The notes under the pieces: model-generated
Seen by the model: only the letters and a program-made list of their open reading frames with translations
Databases searched by the model: none
Told to the model about the DNA's origin: nothing
Position numbers and translations under genes: made by a program
Assembly: GCA_964429485.1 (NCBI GenBank)
Contig: CAYSBW010000006.1
Span: 5,556-69,555, forward strand
Direction: 5' to 3'
DNA length: 64,000 nucleotides
Source of the DNA: JAPLKB01 sp964429485
Lineage (GTDB): Bacteria; Desulfobacterota; Syntrophorhabdia; Syntrophorhabdales; Syntrophorhabdaceae
Shown here: in pieces, positions 46,415-55,588 of the stretch
Layout of the letters: each line of letters starts with the position of its first letter
How positions within the stretch are numbered: the stretch's first letter is position 1

Positions 46415-46828
46415 TTATAAATCAACTATTACTGTTGCCTTAATCATACCATTTATTTCTTTAATTGAAAATTTATGATAGGTAACTGCCTTGACTTCTC
46501 CTTTGATTGTATCTCTTGAGGGATCATAAATTCCACCGATTACAGTACCGGTGAGTTTATTTCTTTGAATCTTTAACGACATTTCACTTGGTATAAACCC
46601 TTCCATATCCCACATATAAAGAAGTTCATTCAAAAAAACAATTAGCAGTTCCTGCCCGTCGTTTTCTATCAAATCCAATCTCTTGCCCTTCTCCGGCTTC
46701 ATTTTCCCAGGTTTAACGATAAGTGAAAAGAGGGCCTCTACAGCATTTCTGTAAAGGTCCTCCATGGTATTTCCAGATATTTCAAATCCTATATCAGCTT
46801 CGTGATCTATAGTTTTATAATGTTCCAT
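46415..46828 (-). CDS. Archease (RtcB activator)
   Basis: A 137-residue protein with the archease fold: IDHEADIGFEISGNTMEDLYRNAVEALF at the N-terminus (the DHxADIG motif that binds metal) and KAVTYHKFSIKE near the C-terminus, with the terminal acidic IVDL. Archease speeds guanylylation of RtcB and allows multiple turnover. It lies 87 bases upstream of rtcB on the same strand, an arrangement that argues rtcB is a working gene. No strong ribosome site seen. Confidence 0.92.
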   Translation of the reverse strand: MEHYKTIDHEADIGFEISGNTMEDLYRNAVEALFSLIVKPGKMKPEKGKRLDLIENDGQELLIVFLNELLYMWDMEGFIPSEMSLKIQRNKLTGTVIGGIYDPSRDTIKGEVKAVTYHKFSIKEINGMIKATVIVDL

Positions 46829-46918
46829 GTAAAAATCAACACAATACCCGATAGGTCACTTTTTTGACCTCAAATTTTTTATCACCATATGGCTCTTTCT
46901 CCATCTTATTTTGAAACT

Positions 46919-47752
46919 TTATTTAATTATTTTTTTGATCTTTCCTGTTATTTCTACTGCTTCTTTCAGAGGTCTCTGCCATATGTTTCTCCCAAAAATA
47001 AGTCCCGAGGCACCGGCCTTAATGCATACTTCAGCTTTCTGTATAAGATCATTATCAGAAACCATTTCACCTCCGGCAAAGATCACAGGCACACCTCCTG
47101 TGCTTGCAATAATCTGTTTTATGGCATCTTCCAATCCTATTTCATAACTTCTGTAAGGTTCAGGTATTTTATCATTCTTTTTCAGTGATGGTACATTCAA
47201 CTTTACCATATCTGCTCCGAGTTCAGCCGCAACTCGACCGGCATATTCAATAGCATAAAGAGAATCTTTCCCTCCTTTTTGCTTAATATCTTCACCTCTT
47301 GGATAGGACCATACAATAACCGGTAATCCATTTTTATGCGCTGCTTCTCTTATTTCGGAAAATTGTTCTATATCCTCATCCTGTCTTGCTGAACCCACAT
47401 AAAGGGTATATCCTATTGCAACAGCAGAAAGAGCCAATGCATCATCAATGCTTGCCGTAAGCGGTGAAAGTGGCTCATCATCAGAAGGAATTTCCGTCTT
47501 GCCATTGACCTTTAATATCAGCGGCACTTCCCCGTAAAAATCTTTGAAATATCTTTTTGCATTACCTACATGCAGGACCATTGCATCGTATTTTGCCTGT
47601 TTTGCAATTTCAATAACATGCATGGGATCTCGTGCAAAAGTAGCCTGAAAAAAATCTCTCGGGCCATGTTCCAGCCCCTGATCATAAGGTAATACAAGGG
47701 TTTTCCCTTTGGTTCGAAACAACCTGTTTAATTTCACTTCTCTCGGTTCCAT
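46919..47752 (-). CDS. fbaB: Class I fructose-bisphosphate aldolase, DhnA (archaeal) type
   Basis: A 277-residue TIM-barrel lyase of the FbaB/DhnA/AroA-prime superfamily: LVLPYDQGLEHGP at the N-terminus, the Schiff-base lysine in DMVKLNVP (about 187), and VIFAGGEMVSDND and GLIFGRNIWQR for phosphate binding. It could also be a 2-amino-3,7-dideoxy-heptulosonate synthase relative, but a canonical DAHP route is present in this genome, so glycolysis/gluconeogenesis is more likely. Confidence 0.85.
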   Translation of the reverse strand: MEPREVKLNRLFRTKGKTLVLPYDQGLEHGPRDFFQATFARDPMHVIEIAKQAKYDAMVLHVGNAKRYFKDFYGEVPLILKVNGKTEIPSDDEPLSPLTASIDDALALSAVAIGYTLYVGSARQDEDIEQFSEIREAAHKNGLPVIVWSYPRGEDIKQKGGKDSLYAIEYAGRVAAELGADMVKLNVPSLKKNDKIPEPYRSYEIGLEDAIKQIIASTGGVPVIFAGGEMVSDNDLIQKAEVCIKAGASGLIFGRNIWQRPLKEAVEITGKIKKIIK

Positions 47753-47872
47753 GCGGCCTCCTCTTTAATAATTTGAAAGCTAAAAAGATTAAGTATATCA
47801 TCTCTTGGATATAAAGTGGAAAATTTTCATACTAATTGATTCTGCATTCAAAGGGAAAAATTAACAGAACCT

Positions 47873-48382
47873 CTATCCCAAACCTGTTGGTGCTTTTTTC
47901 TTCTTTTTATCGAGACGGTCCTCCTTTTGTTGTTCATAAATATCATTCACAAGAGTACAAAGTTTTTCACGCCAGCGGGGATCATCCTTATTATATTCCA
48001 GTTCTTCATAGAAATCAGATACAGTATGATCCTGTATCTTGAATGGATTTGACTCTGATTCAATATCAAAGACAGCATGTCTCAACTCGTGTCTGATAAG
48101 CCTTTCCTTGTCGATCTTTTCTATATTATCCCAGCATAATTTATCTATAGTTACAATATAATCATATCCCTCAACAGCCCCGGCCTCATCTATTGTCAAA
48201 TGTCTTAACAAATCATTTGTTTTCATAATACGGCCAAGAACGATGAGTCCGCCTGATTTTCTCTTTTTCAAATCAAAGAGCACCTTTATCTTTGCATTTT
48301 TTAACTCTGGGAAATATTGAGCCTTTATTTCTCTTAGCATTGTATCTACTTCATCGCTTACTTCTTCATATCTTAGCCCCAT
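47873..48382 (-). CDS. Putative metallopeptidase (HExxH protein)
   Basis: A 169-residue protein with a zinc motif HELRH in RLIRHELRHAVFD (about residue 91) and no signal peptide, ending in a lysine-rich tail. It resembles the phage-type putative metallopeptidase family (PF18894, from memory) found in phage and chromosomal settings. The N-terminal part reads VLFDLKKRKSGGLIVLGRI, also typical. No phage genes are nearby. Role unknown. Confidence 0.7.
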   Translation of the reverse strand: MGLRYEEVSDEVDTMLREIKAQYFPELKNAKIKVLFDLKKRKSGGLIVLGRIMKTNDLLRHLTIDEAGAVEGYDYIVTIDKLCWDNIEKIDKERLIRHELRHAVFDIESESNPFKIQDHTVSDFYEELEYNKDDPRWREKLCTLVNDIYEQQKEDRLDKKKKKAPTGLG

Positions 48383-48426
48383 TTCAACTGCCTCCTGTAA
48401 TATTTTAACAGATATTCCTTGTTTTT

Positions 48427-49362
48427 TTATCTATCCTGCATCTCAAAATATGACACGGCTGCCTGCACATCCATGTTGATCCTCTGCTTCAGCTCATCAA
48501 CACTGTTAAATTTTATCTCCTCTCTGATACGTTCATGGAAATAAAGGGATAACTCCTTACCATAAAGATTATCCGAAAAATTAAGTATATAAGTTTCGAT
48601 GGATTTCTCCTTATTGTTAAAGGTCGGATTGTAGCCAATATTAGTGACAGAACCGTATTTGATTCCATTGATTTCCACTTCACTGATGTAAACACCGTTT
48701 TTCGGGATAATTTCAAATTCAGTCTCAATATTTACAGTAGGAAAACCAATATTACCGCCTCTACCGTACCCCCTTGATACCCGGCCCGTTATCATAAAAG
48801 GCCTATTAAGAAAAATCCCGGCTTTTTTGACATCTCCTTCCATAATTAATATTCTTATTTTGTTGCTCCCTATTTTTTCGTTTTTAAAAGCAACAGCATC
48901 CATTACCTCAAAGGAAAAATCGTATACGACAGACAGTTTTTTTAATGTATCAGTATTGCCTTTACCATTTTTACCGAATCTGAAATCGTAACCTACCACC
49001 AATCCCTTTATTCCAAGTTTTTTGATCAGTATATTTCCAACAAACTCCTCAGGCTCCATCATGCGAAATTGATCTGTAAAGGGTAATAACAACAAGACAT
49101 CAATACCGCTGTCTTCAATAAGCTTTTTTTTCACATTTACAGGTACGATAAGACCAAGATGGCTATCAGGCTTCAAAATGCTCATGGGATGGGGATTTAA
49201 AGTCATTAGCATTGACGTACCGGAAACTTCTAATGCTTTTTTCTTTACTATTTCAATAATTTTTCTATGACCAATGTGCATACCGTCATAGTTGCCTATT
49301 GTAAGAAAAATATTGGGGAAACTCTCAAAATCATTGAGAGATTCAAATGTTATCATATACAC
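48427..49362 (-). CDS. ribF: Bifunctional riboflavin kinase / FAD synthetase
   Basis: Makes FMN and FAD. The 311-residue protein has an adenylyltransferase domain (LTIGNYDGMHIGHRKII near the N-terminus; GYDFRFGKNGKG near 123) and a C-terminal flavokinase domain (RVSRGYGRGGNIGFPTVNIE, then GVYISEVEINGIKYGSVTNIG). Full length and complete. It supplies flavin for AroC and the acyl-CoA dehydrogenase. Confidence 0.95.
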   Translation of the reverse strand: MYMITFESLNDFESFPNIFLTIGNYDGMHIGHRKIIEIVKKKALEVSGTSMLMTLNPHPMSILKPDSHLGLIVPVNVKKKLIEDSGIDVLLLLPFTDQFRMMEPEEFVGNILIKKLGIKGLVVGYDFRFGKNGKGNTDTLKKLSVVYDFSFEVMDAVAFKNEKIGSNKIRILIMEGDVKKAGIFLNRPFMITGRVSRGYGRGGNIGFPTVNIETEFEIIPKNGVYISEVEINGIKYGSVTNIGYNPTFNNKEKSIETYILNFSDNLYGKELSLYFHERIREEIKFNSVDELKQRINMDVQAAVSYFEMQDR

Positions 49363-49407
49363 CTCTTGACATATCCATCATATCCATATAAGTTAATACA
49401 AAATTAA

Positions 49408-49492
49408 GCCGAAGTGGCGGAATTGGTAGACGCGCTAGATTCAGGGTCTAGTAGGCTGTAAGCCTGTGTGGGTTCGAGTCCCGTCTTCGGCA
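49408..49492 (+). tRNA. tRNA-Leu (anticodon CAG)
   Basis: Class II tRNA: acceptor GCCGAAG/CTTCGGC, anticodon stem CTAGA/TCTAG with loop TTCAGGG, long variable arm, T-loop GGTTCGAGTCC, discriminator A, no encoded CCA. Confidence 0.95.
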
Positions 49493-49512
49493 TTTTATAT
49501 TTTTCTTTTTAT

Positions 49513-50427
49513 TTATCTGTGCTTATCAATATACCAGTCTATTAATTGTCTAGCAATGCTGATACGTTTAGGGATTTCGGGAAGGTTCCTGGAATTGAAC
49601 CACCCTGCAAAAGCTATTTCTTCACCGTCAACCATTATCTCACCTCCTGCATATTTTGCAGTAAAGGCTATCATAAGAGAATCAGGAAAAGGCCAAGGCT
49701 GACTGCCAAAATAACGTATCTCCTTAACATCAATACCAACTTCCTCTTTTATTTCACGATGTATGGCTTCTTCAAGAGTTTCGCCCGGCTCCACAAAACC
49801 TGCAAGTACACTATAAAATTCAGTAGGAAATCGTTTTGCACGGGCAAGCAATACCATTTCCTCTTTCTCAACGAGAACAATAACAGCAGGAGAAATCCTG
49901 GGAAACATTACAAACTTGCATTTAGGACATTCCTTCGCCCGCACATCATCTCTGTTTATTGTCCTTGTACCGCATCTTCCGCAAAACTGGTGTGTTCTAT
50001 CCCAGTCTACTATCTGAAGTGCTCTGACAGCAACTTTATAGAGGTCTTCATCGAGATGCCCGTAGAGATCCCATAAACCTTTCAAGGATCCTTCTTCCGG
50101 TAGGTTAAAGGTATCCGGTAATTCCGCAGAAAAACAATTACGTCCGTCAAGGGTTCCTATAAAATGATAACGCAATACCTGCAAACCCATCTGGCAAGGT
50201 GATATAATAAGGGGAACAGCTATTTTGCTTTCCTCTTTTTCTTTTAAAAAGTTGTTTGTCTGGGAACAGGTATCCTCCTTGTTATATTTATCAGAACAAT
50301 TTATGCAATCCTTGCAACTGGAATCTGTTGTGACAAACATTCTATGTCCTTTAAACATAAACCACCATGCAACGGATTCTTTCTGTTCCTGCGGCAGGTA
50401 TAAAGAATTAATAAATTGTCCGGACAT
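49513..50427 (-). CDS. nudC: NAD(+) diphosphatase NudC-like Nudix hydrolase
   Basis: Hydrolyses NAD(H) and can remove NAD caps from RNA. The 304-residue protein has a zinc ribbon CGRC...CPKC (about 155-178), and the Nudix box GFVEPGETLEEAIHREIKEEVGI starting near 220, followed by the NudC SQPWPFPDSLMIAF signature. Unusual: the N-terminal domain holds a second cysteine cluster, C38xxC41xxC44 with C54 (CKDCINCSDKYNKEDTC), not a standard part of the family as I know it. Confidence 0.88.
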   Translation of the reverse strand: MSGQFINSLYLPQEQKESVAWWFMFKGHRMFVTTDSSCKDCINCSDKYNKEDTCSQTNNFLKEKEESKIAVPLIISPCQMGLQVLRYHFIGTLDGRNCFSAELPDTFNLPEEGSLKGLWDLYGHLDEDLYKVAVRALQIVDWDRTHQFCGRCGTRTINRDDVRAKECPKCKFVMFPRISPAVIVLVEKEEMVLLARAKRFPTEFYSVLAGFVEPGETLEEAIHREIKEEVGIDVKEIRYFGSQPWPFPDSLMIAFTAKYAGGEIMVDGEEIAFAGWFNSRNLPEIPKRISIARQLIDWYIDKHR

Positions 50428-50508
50428 GGTGAAAAAATACTTCTTATAACAAACAAAGTCAATAGCATCGGCTTTTGTTTTAAGGTTAATTGTGGTATAT
50501 GATTTAAA

Positions 50509-51744
50509 ATGTCAGGATTTAAAAGTAAAATAACATCCTGCAGTAAATCAGATAAGCAAGCCATGGATTCTGTTAAAAAATGCAAAGAATCTGTTGATAT
50601 TAAAATACCTATTCTACAGAAAGAAATTGAACAATTAAAAATATCTGAACAAAAAAATAAAAGAGTTAAGGATGCTCTGCAAAAGAAGACCCATGCTCTT
50701 GCAGAAAGAATCAAGGAATTAAATTGTCTCTATGCCATTTCAAACCTTGTTGAAAAATATCCCATATCTCTTGATAAAATTCTTTGTGGTATTGTTGATA
50801 TAATTCCTTCTGCATGGCAATACCCCCAAATTACATGTGCTAAAATAAGTGTGGATCAACAGATTTATAAAACTGCAAATTATACAGAAACACCGTGGAA
50901 ACAATCATCCGGTATATTTGTGCATGGAAAAATGGAAGGTTCACTTGAAGTATGTTATGTAGAGGAACAGCCTGAGTGCGACGAAGGACCTTTTCTTAAA
51001 GAGGAAAGAAATCTTTTGAATGCTGTAGCAAAACACATCGGTGAAATTATTGAAAGGAAAAATCTGGAAAAAGAGGTGCTTGAAATAAGTGAACGCGAAC
51101 AACAGAGAATAGGACAGGACTTGCATGATAGTCTATGTCAGCAACTAACAGGAATTGCTTTTCTTGGTAAGGTTTTACAACAAAAGCTCAATAAAAAATC
51201 CTTTGAAGAAACGCAGGAAGCAGGAGAAATTGTTTCTCTCATTAATGAGGCCATAACTGAGACAAAAATTATTGCGCGCGGTCTCTATCCAATAAGATTG
51301 GGAGCAGACGGCCTCATGCCAGCCCTTTCGGAACTATCCAAAAACATGGAAAAGATGTTCAATATAGAGTGCATTGTTAAATACAATAAGCCTCTTCTTT
51401 TATATGACAACTTCGTGGCCATCCACATATATAGAATAATCCAGGAAGCGGCAAATAATGCCGTAAAACACGGGAAGGCCACAAAAATACTGATTGAATT
51501 TACTGAAAACAATGAATTATCAATACTTACAATCAAAGATAACGGCAAAACCATCAATGTCCATGATATTGCCCGGGAAGGCCCGGGAATGGGAACGATT
51601 ATAATGAAACACCGGGCAAATATGATAGGTGCATCTCTTGATATGCAAAACAGGCCCGAAGGCGGTATTACGGTAACATGCACATTTAAAAACAAGGAAA
51701 GAAGGAAGGGAAGAAAAGGCAGTGATGAAAAAGAAACAGAATAG
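50509..51744 (+). CDS. Cytoplasmic sensor histidine kinase, NarX/HisKA_3 type, with GAF-like domain
   Basis: A 411-residue protein without membrane segments: N-terminal coiled coil (about 25-65, KEIEQLKISEQKNKRVKDAL), a GAF-like sensor domain (about 70-185), then HisKA_3 with the phosphorylated histidine in RIGQDLHDSLCQQLTGIAF and a HATPase domain (RIIQEAANNAVKHGKATKI, GPGMGTIIMKHRA). The signal is unknown. It overlaps the response regulator gene by 20 bases, so they form a pair. Confidence 0.88.
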   Translation: MSGFKSKITSCSKSDKQAMDSVKKCKESVDIKIPILQKEIEQLKISEQKNKRVKDALQKKTHALAERIKELNCLYAISNLVEKYPISLDKILCGIVDIIPSAWQYPQITCAKISVDQQIYKTANYTETPWKQSSGIFVHGKMEGSLEVCYVEEQPECDEGPFLKEERNLLNAVAKHIGEIIERKNLEKEVLEISEREQQRIGQDLHDSLCQQLTGIAFLGKVLQQKLNKKSFEETQEAGEIVSLINEAITETKIIARGLYPIRLGADGLMPALSELSKNMEKMFNIECIVKYNKPLLLYDNFVAIHIYRIIQEAANNAVKHGKATKILIEFTENNELSILTIKDNGKTINVHDIAREGPGMGTIIMKHRANMIGASLDMQNRPEGGITVTCTFKNKERRKGRKGSDEKETE

Positions 51745-52405
51745 TTCCAATTCCATTAAGGGCAAAAGAAAGATATTCATCGTAGATGATCATCCGATTG
51801 TACGAAAAGGACTTGCCCAGATGATAAATCAGGAAACTGATCTTTTGGTTTGCGGAGAAGCAGACAGCGCACAGAATGCTCTTGAATCATTAAAAAAATC
51901 ACTTCCCGATTTGATGATTGTAGATATCTCTCTTCAGGGGATTGACGGTATAGAGTTAATCAAAATTATTAAAACCCGTTACGACAACTTGCCGGTACTG
52001 GTTGTGTCCATGCATGATGAATCTCTCTTTGCAGAGCGCGCTCTGCGTGTAGGTGCAAAGGGCTATATAATGAAACAGGAAGCAATAGAAAAAATGATGG
52101 AGGCTATTCGCAAAGTTCTGGGTGGGGAATTATACATAAGCGAGGGTGTAAGTTCAAACATTGTTAAGAGGTTTATTGAAGGAAAAACCGAACCCAATCA
52201 ATCTGCAATAGATGTTCTGAGCGACAGGGAGCTCGAGGTATTTCAGCTTATAGGTCAGGGCATAGGAACACGACAAATCGCAGAAAATCTTAACCTCAGT
52301 GTAAAAACGGTTGAATCATACCGTGCAAAAATAAAAGAAAAATTAAAGTTAAAAAATGCCACAGAATTAATCAAACATGCGGTACATTGGTTAGACGCTC
52401 GATAA
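51725..52405 (+). CDS. NarL/FixJ-family response regulator
   Basis: A 226-residue protein: receiver domain with IVDDHPIVRKG and phospho-acceptor aspartate in DLMIVDIS, then a LuxR-type helix-turn-helix (DVLSDRELEVFQLIGQGIGTRQIAENL, with VKTVESYRAKIKEKL). The ATG at 51725 is preferred to the GTG three bases earlier because AAGG lies five bases upstream. Target genes are unknown; the next gene downstream begins the nitrogen island. Confidence 0.9.
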   Translation: MKKKQNSSNSIKGKRKIFIVDDHPIVRKGLAQMINQETDLLVCGEADSAQNALESLKKSLPDLMIVDISLQGIDGIELIKIIKTRYDNLPVLVVSMHDESLFAERALRVGAKGYIMKQEAIEKMMEAIRKVLGGELYISEGVSSNIVKRFIEGKTEPNQSAIDVLSDRELEVFQLIGQGIGTRQIAENLNLSVKTVESYRAKIKEKLKLKNATELIKHAVHWLDAR

Positions 52406-52553
52406 TAATACGTTTATAAGTATTGTAGTGTAATCCCCTATGTATTTATTAGTGCAATTACCTACATCATAATTAGTTTGTACCTGATTGTATAAAGTGG
52501 GTCTTTTAGGTTTTATTTTTATCATAAACTCACACTTTGTATCGAGGTGGTAC

Positions 52554-52823
52554 ATGGAATCATCCAATAAAATTATTCCCTTCAGAAAACATAAAAATAC
52601 ACCGCCCAATATTTTAAACAAATTTGTATTGGACGACAGCATAGCTGCTCAGGAAGAAGGGATTCTGGTTGAAAAAGCAAGAAACGTCCTGGACGATATG
52701 GAAGAATTGTGGGAAGTCGACCACGGCAAAGTTGAACTGAGAGACAAATTCCACCTGCTGCGATACTATCTGGATAAGATCCACCAACAAAATTACAAAG
52801 AAAACTCAAAAATAAATAAATAG
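52554..52823 (+). CDS. Small hypothetical protein in front of gdhA
   Basis: An 89-residue, charged, probably helical protein starting at ATG 52554 with a strong GAGGTGG site. The start MESSNKIIPFRKHKN is basic and the remainder acidic/helical (VEKARNVLDDMEELWEV). I do not recognise the family. It ends ten bases before gdhA, so it is cotranscribed and may be linked to nitrogen control. Confidence 0.65.
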   Translation: MESSNKIIPFRKHKNTPPNILNKFVLDDSIAAQEEGILVEKARNVLDDMEELWEVDHGKVELRDKFHLLRYYLDKIHQQNYKENSKINK

Positions 52824-52833
52824 GAGGATCCAA

Positions 52834-54189
52834 ATGTCTGCTGTCAACGATGCACTTCAAAAAGTAATAAAAAATGACCCGAATCAACCGGAATTTCAAC
52901 AGGCCGTCAAAGAAGTTATGGAGTCTCTTGCTACTACAGAAGGCAAGCACCCGGAATTTGTAAAGGCAAAAATATACGAACGTATAGTCGAACCGGATAG
53001 AATGATAATCTTCAGAGTTCCCTGGGTTGATGACAGAGGTGAAGTTCAAATAAACAGGGGTTTCAGGATACAGTTTAATAATGCCATCGGACCATATAAA
53101 GGCGGCTTGCGATTCCACCCTTCTGTTAATCTCAGCATTTTAAAATTTCTCGGTTTTGAACAAATTTTTAAAAATTCTCTGACAACTCTTCCAATGGGAG
53201 GAGCCAAAGGCGGCTCGGATTTCGATCCAAAGGGAAAATCTGAAAATGAAGTTATGAGGTTCTGTCATGCTTTTATGAGAGAACTTTTCAGACATATCGG
53301 CCCTGAAATAGATGTTCCTGCGGGAGACATCGGAGTGGGAGGTAGAGAGATAGGTTACTTATTCGGCTATTACAAAAAGATTGTCAATGAACATTCCGGT
53401 GTACTTACCGGGAAAGGTCTCGAATATGGTGGCAGCCTTATAAGACCTGAAGCCACAGGATACGGAGCCGTGTATTTTGCAGCTGAAATGCTCGCTACGC
53501 GTAACATGGATTTTAAAGGAAAGGTAGTTGCCATAAGCGGTTCGGGAAATGTATCACAGTATGCCCTGCAGAAAGTCAATCAACTCGGAGGAAAAGTAAT
53601 TACTCTTTGTGATTCCAATGCCACAATAGTTGATGATGAAGGAATTTGTGGCAATAAATTTGATTATGTAATGGAACTGAAGAACATAAAAAGAGGACGT
53701 ATCAAAGATTATGCCGATAAATTCGGCACTGTATGCTATCTTGGAGACAATGTATGGGATGTTATAAGGGAACAGGGATTAAAAATTGATGTGGCCCTGC
53801 CCTGTGCAACACAAAATGAACTGGATGGCAAAAATGCAGAAGCTCTTGTTAAAAACGGATGTATGTGTGTGGTAGAAGGAGCCAACATGCCTTCTACTCC
53901 GGAAGCTGTCAAAATTTTTCAGGAAAACAACGTGCTCTTCGGACCCGGGAAAGCAGCCAATGCAGGGGGAGTGTCAGTATCAGGACTTGAGATGAGTCAA
54001 AACAGTCTCAAACTAACCTGGCATAGAGAAAAGGTTGATCAGATTCTGCTGGATATAATGAAAAAAATACATAAATCATGTATAGAAGCTGCAGAGGCAT
54101 ATGGCAAAAAAGGAGATTATGTTGCCGGTGCAAACATTGCGGGTTTTGTAAAGGTTGCAAAGGCTATGCTTGCATACGGAATTGTTTAG
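52834..54189 (+). CDS. gdhA: Glutamate dehydrogenase (NADP-type, hexameric)
   Basis: Aminates 2-oxoglutarate. The 451-residue protein has the family blocks GPYKGGLRFHPSVNLS, the catalytic lysine in TTLPMGGAKGGSDFDP, the second lysine/aspartate region VPAGDIGVGGREIGYLFGYY and the dinucleotide loop SGSGNVSQYA. Length and motifs match GdhA of enteric type. RBS AGGAGG. It is followed at once by a NrpR-like regulator. Confidence 0.95.
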   Translation: MSAVNDALQKVIKNDPNQPEFQQAVKEVMESLATTEGKHPEFVKAKIYERIVEPDRMIIFRVPWVDDRGEVQINRGFRIQFNNAIGPYKGGLRFHPSVNLSILKFLGFEQIFKNSLTTLPMGGAKGGSDFDPKGKSENEVMRFCHAFMRELFRHIGPEIDVPAGDIGVGGREIGYLFGYYKKIVNEHSGVLTGKGLEYGGSLIRPEATGYGAVYFAAEMLATRNMDFKGKVVAISGSGNVSQYALQKVNQLGGKVITLCDSNATIVDDEGICGNKFDYVMELKNIKRGRIKDYADKFGTVCYLGDNVWDVIREQGLKIDVALPCATQNELDGKNAEALVKNGCMCVVEGANMPSTPEAVKIFQENNVLFGPGKAANAGGVSVSGLEMSQNSLKLTWHREKVDQILLDIMKKIHKSCIEAAEAYGKKGDYVAGANIAGFVKVAKAMLAYGIV

Positions 54190-54191
54190 TA

Positions 54192-55184
54192 ATGAATAAA
54201 GTAATGTTTACCATTCTAAGAGTGCTGGACAGGCAGCAGAATGTTATGGGTTCCACTGAACTGGCCCGCGAACTGCTGCCTCAAGGAATTGAACTTTCCG
54301 AGAGAACGGTACGGCATTATCTGAAACTTCTTGATGATAAAGGATTCACCCTTGTCAGGGGTAAAAGGGGAAGGACAATAACTGAAAAGGGACGGCTTGA
54401 ACTAAATAGTTCTTTTGTCTCTGAAAGGGTAAATTTTGTTATAAGTAGAATAGACAGTCTTTCCTATCTTACAGATTTTAATATAGATTCCATGAAAGGA
54501 AATGTCATTCTTAATATATCTTTCTTCCCTGAAAAGAAACTTAGAGATGTATTAAAGATAATGGCAGAAGTTTTTGATTCACCATATATAATGTGCAATA
54601 AAATCATAATGGCAAAAAACGGCGAAAGGATCGGGGATGTTCTGATTCCCAAAAACACTGTTGGCATAGGCACAGTATGCAGCATTACACTAAATGGCAT
54701 ATTTCTAAAAACAGGCATACCGGTTGTTTCAAGATATGGCGGTGTAATAGAAGTTCAGGAGGGAAATCCCCGAAGGTTTGTATCCCTGATAAGCTATGAA
54801 GGATCTTCTCTTGACCCTCTTGAAATCTTTATTCGAAGCAGAATGACCAACGTTACCGGTGCAATAAAGCAAAATTCAGGAAAAATACTTGCAAGTTTCC
54901 GTGAAATACCGGTCGTCAGCATAAACGAAGCGGAAGAGTTAAGCAACAAGATGATAAGAAAGGGTATCGGTGGAAAAATACTCTTTGGCAAGCCGAATCA
55001 ACCCTTACTGGATATTCCGGTAGGGGCTGATAAAGTCGGCATGATAGCAGTAGGCGGTCTTAATCCTATTGCTGCTGTGGAAGAATCAGGTATACATACG
55101 GAAAGCATGGCAATGTCAACTCTTTATGAATATTCAAAACTACTGAGTTTTAACGATGCAGTAAGTTCCATCATCTATCAGTAA
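54192..55184 (+). CDS. NrpR-like transcriptional regulator (winged helix plus DUF128)
   Basis: A 330-residue protein from ATG 54192, two bases after gdhA. The N-terminal winged helix-turn-helix (LARELLPQGIELSERTVRHYLKLLDDKGFT) is followed by one DUF128/NrpR effector domain (VGTVCSITLNGIFLKTGIPV; GGVIEVQEGNPRRFV; VGMIAVGGLNPIAAVEESG). In methanogens NrpR represses nitrogen-fixation and glutamine synthetase genes and is released by 2-oxoglutarate. Its place between gdhA and glnA/amtB/glnB supports the same job here. Only one DUF128 copy is present. Confidence 0.87.
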   Translation: MNKVMFTILRVLDRQQNVMGSTELARELLPQGIELSERTVRHYLKLLDDKGFTLVRGKRGRTITEKGRLELNSSFVSERVNFVISRIDSLSYLTDFNIDSMKGNVILNISFFPEKKLRDVLKIMAEVFDSPYIMCNKIIMAKNGERIGDVLIPKNTVGIGTVCSITLNGIFLKTGIPVVSRYGGVIEVQEGNPRRFVSLISYEGSSLDPLEIFIRSRMTNVTGAIKQNSGKILASFREIPVVSINEAEELSNKMIRKGIGGKILFGKPNQPLLDIPVGADKVGMIAVGGLNPIAAVEESGIHTESMAMSTLYEYSKLLSFNDAVSSIIYQ

Positions 55185-55219
55185 ATCAGTATCCTGTAAT
55201 CCCCTGAAAAAGAATTTTT

Positions 55220-55408
55220 TTATTTTTTATCTATAAAAAGCTTACCGGCTATCGCATAATCATGCTTTGCCATATCCTGAATGATAATCCTTACAGAATC
55301 AGGTTCAACATTAAGACATTCCACAACAACATCAGTTATTCCGGCAGCAAGTTTTCTTTTCTGTTCCACTGTTCTTCCTTCTATTAAATTGACTTGAATG
55401 ATAGGCAT
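55220..55408 (-). CDS. 4-oxalocrotonate tautomerase family protein
   Basis: A 62-residue tautomerase with the N-terminal proline (after Met removal) that acts as catalytic base: PIIQVNLIEGRTVEQKRKL, with the arginine of the usual RxxR region in DSVRIIIQDM. Substrate unknown. GGAGA-type site before the ATG. It lies between the convergent nrpR gene and glnA. Confidence 0.88.
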   Translation of the reverse strand: MPIIQVNLIEGRTVEQKRKLAAGITDVVVECLNVEPDSVRIIIQDMAKHDYAIAGKLFIDKK

Positions 55409-55489
55409 ATAATCTCCTTTTCTAAAAATTGTTAATTTTATCTATTTTACTTTTTATTTTCATATTATTACAAAAAATTGTCAAGACAT

Positions 55490-55530
55490 AACAAAAGCCA
55501 TTTCTGTTTTGACCAGAAATGGCTTTTGTT
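55490..55530 (-). terminator. Long perfect hairpin after glnA
   Basis: A 17-base-pair perfect stem (55490-55506 with 55514-55530; core AAAAGCCATTTCTG) with 7-base loop TTTTGAC. It sits between the glnA stop and the next gene start and is the likely glnA terminator; its arm ends in TTTTGTT. Confidence 0.8.
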
Positions 55531-55588
55531 ATTTAAATTTGGTGATATTGAATTATCTTTTAAATCTAATTCCTTCCAGTAATGGAGT

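Noticed and set aside
46864..46890. AGGTCA/TGACCT hairpin between archease and aldolase genes as a terminator
   Set aside because: Six-pair stem without a U run on the strand that needs it; too weak to call.
47873..48382. Phage remnant suggested by the phage-type metallopeptidase
   Set aside because: Neighbours on both sides are housekeeping genes and no other phage genes are present.
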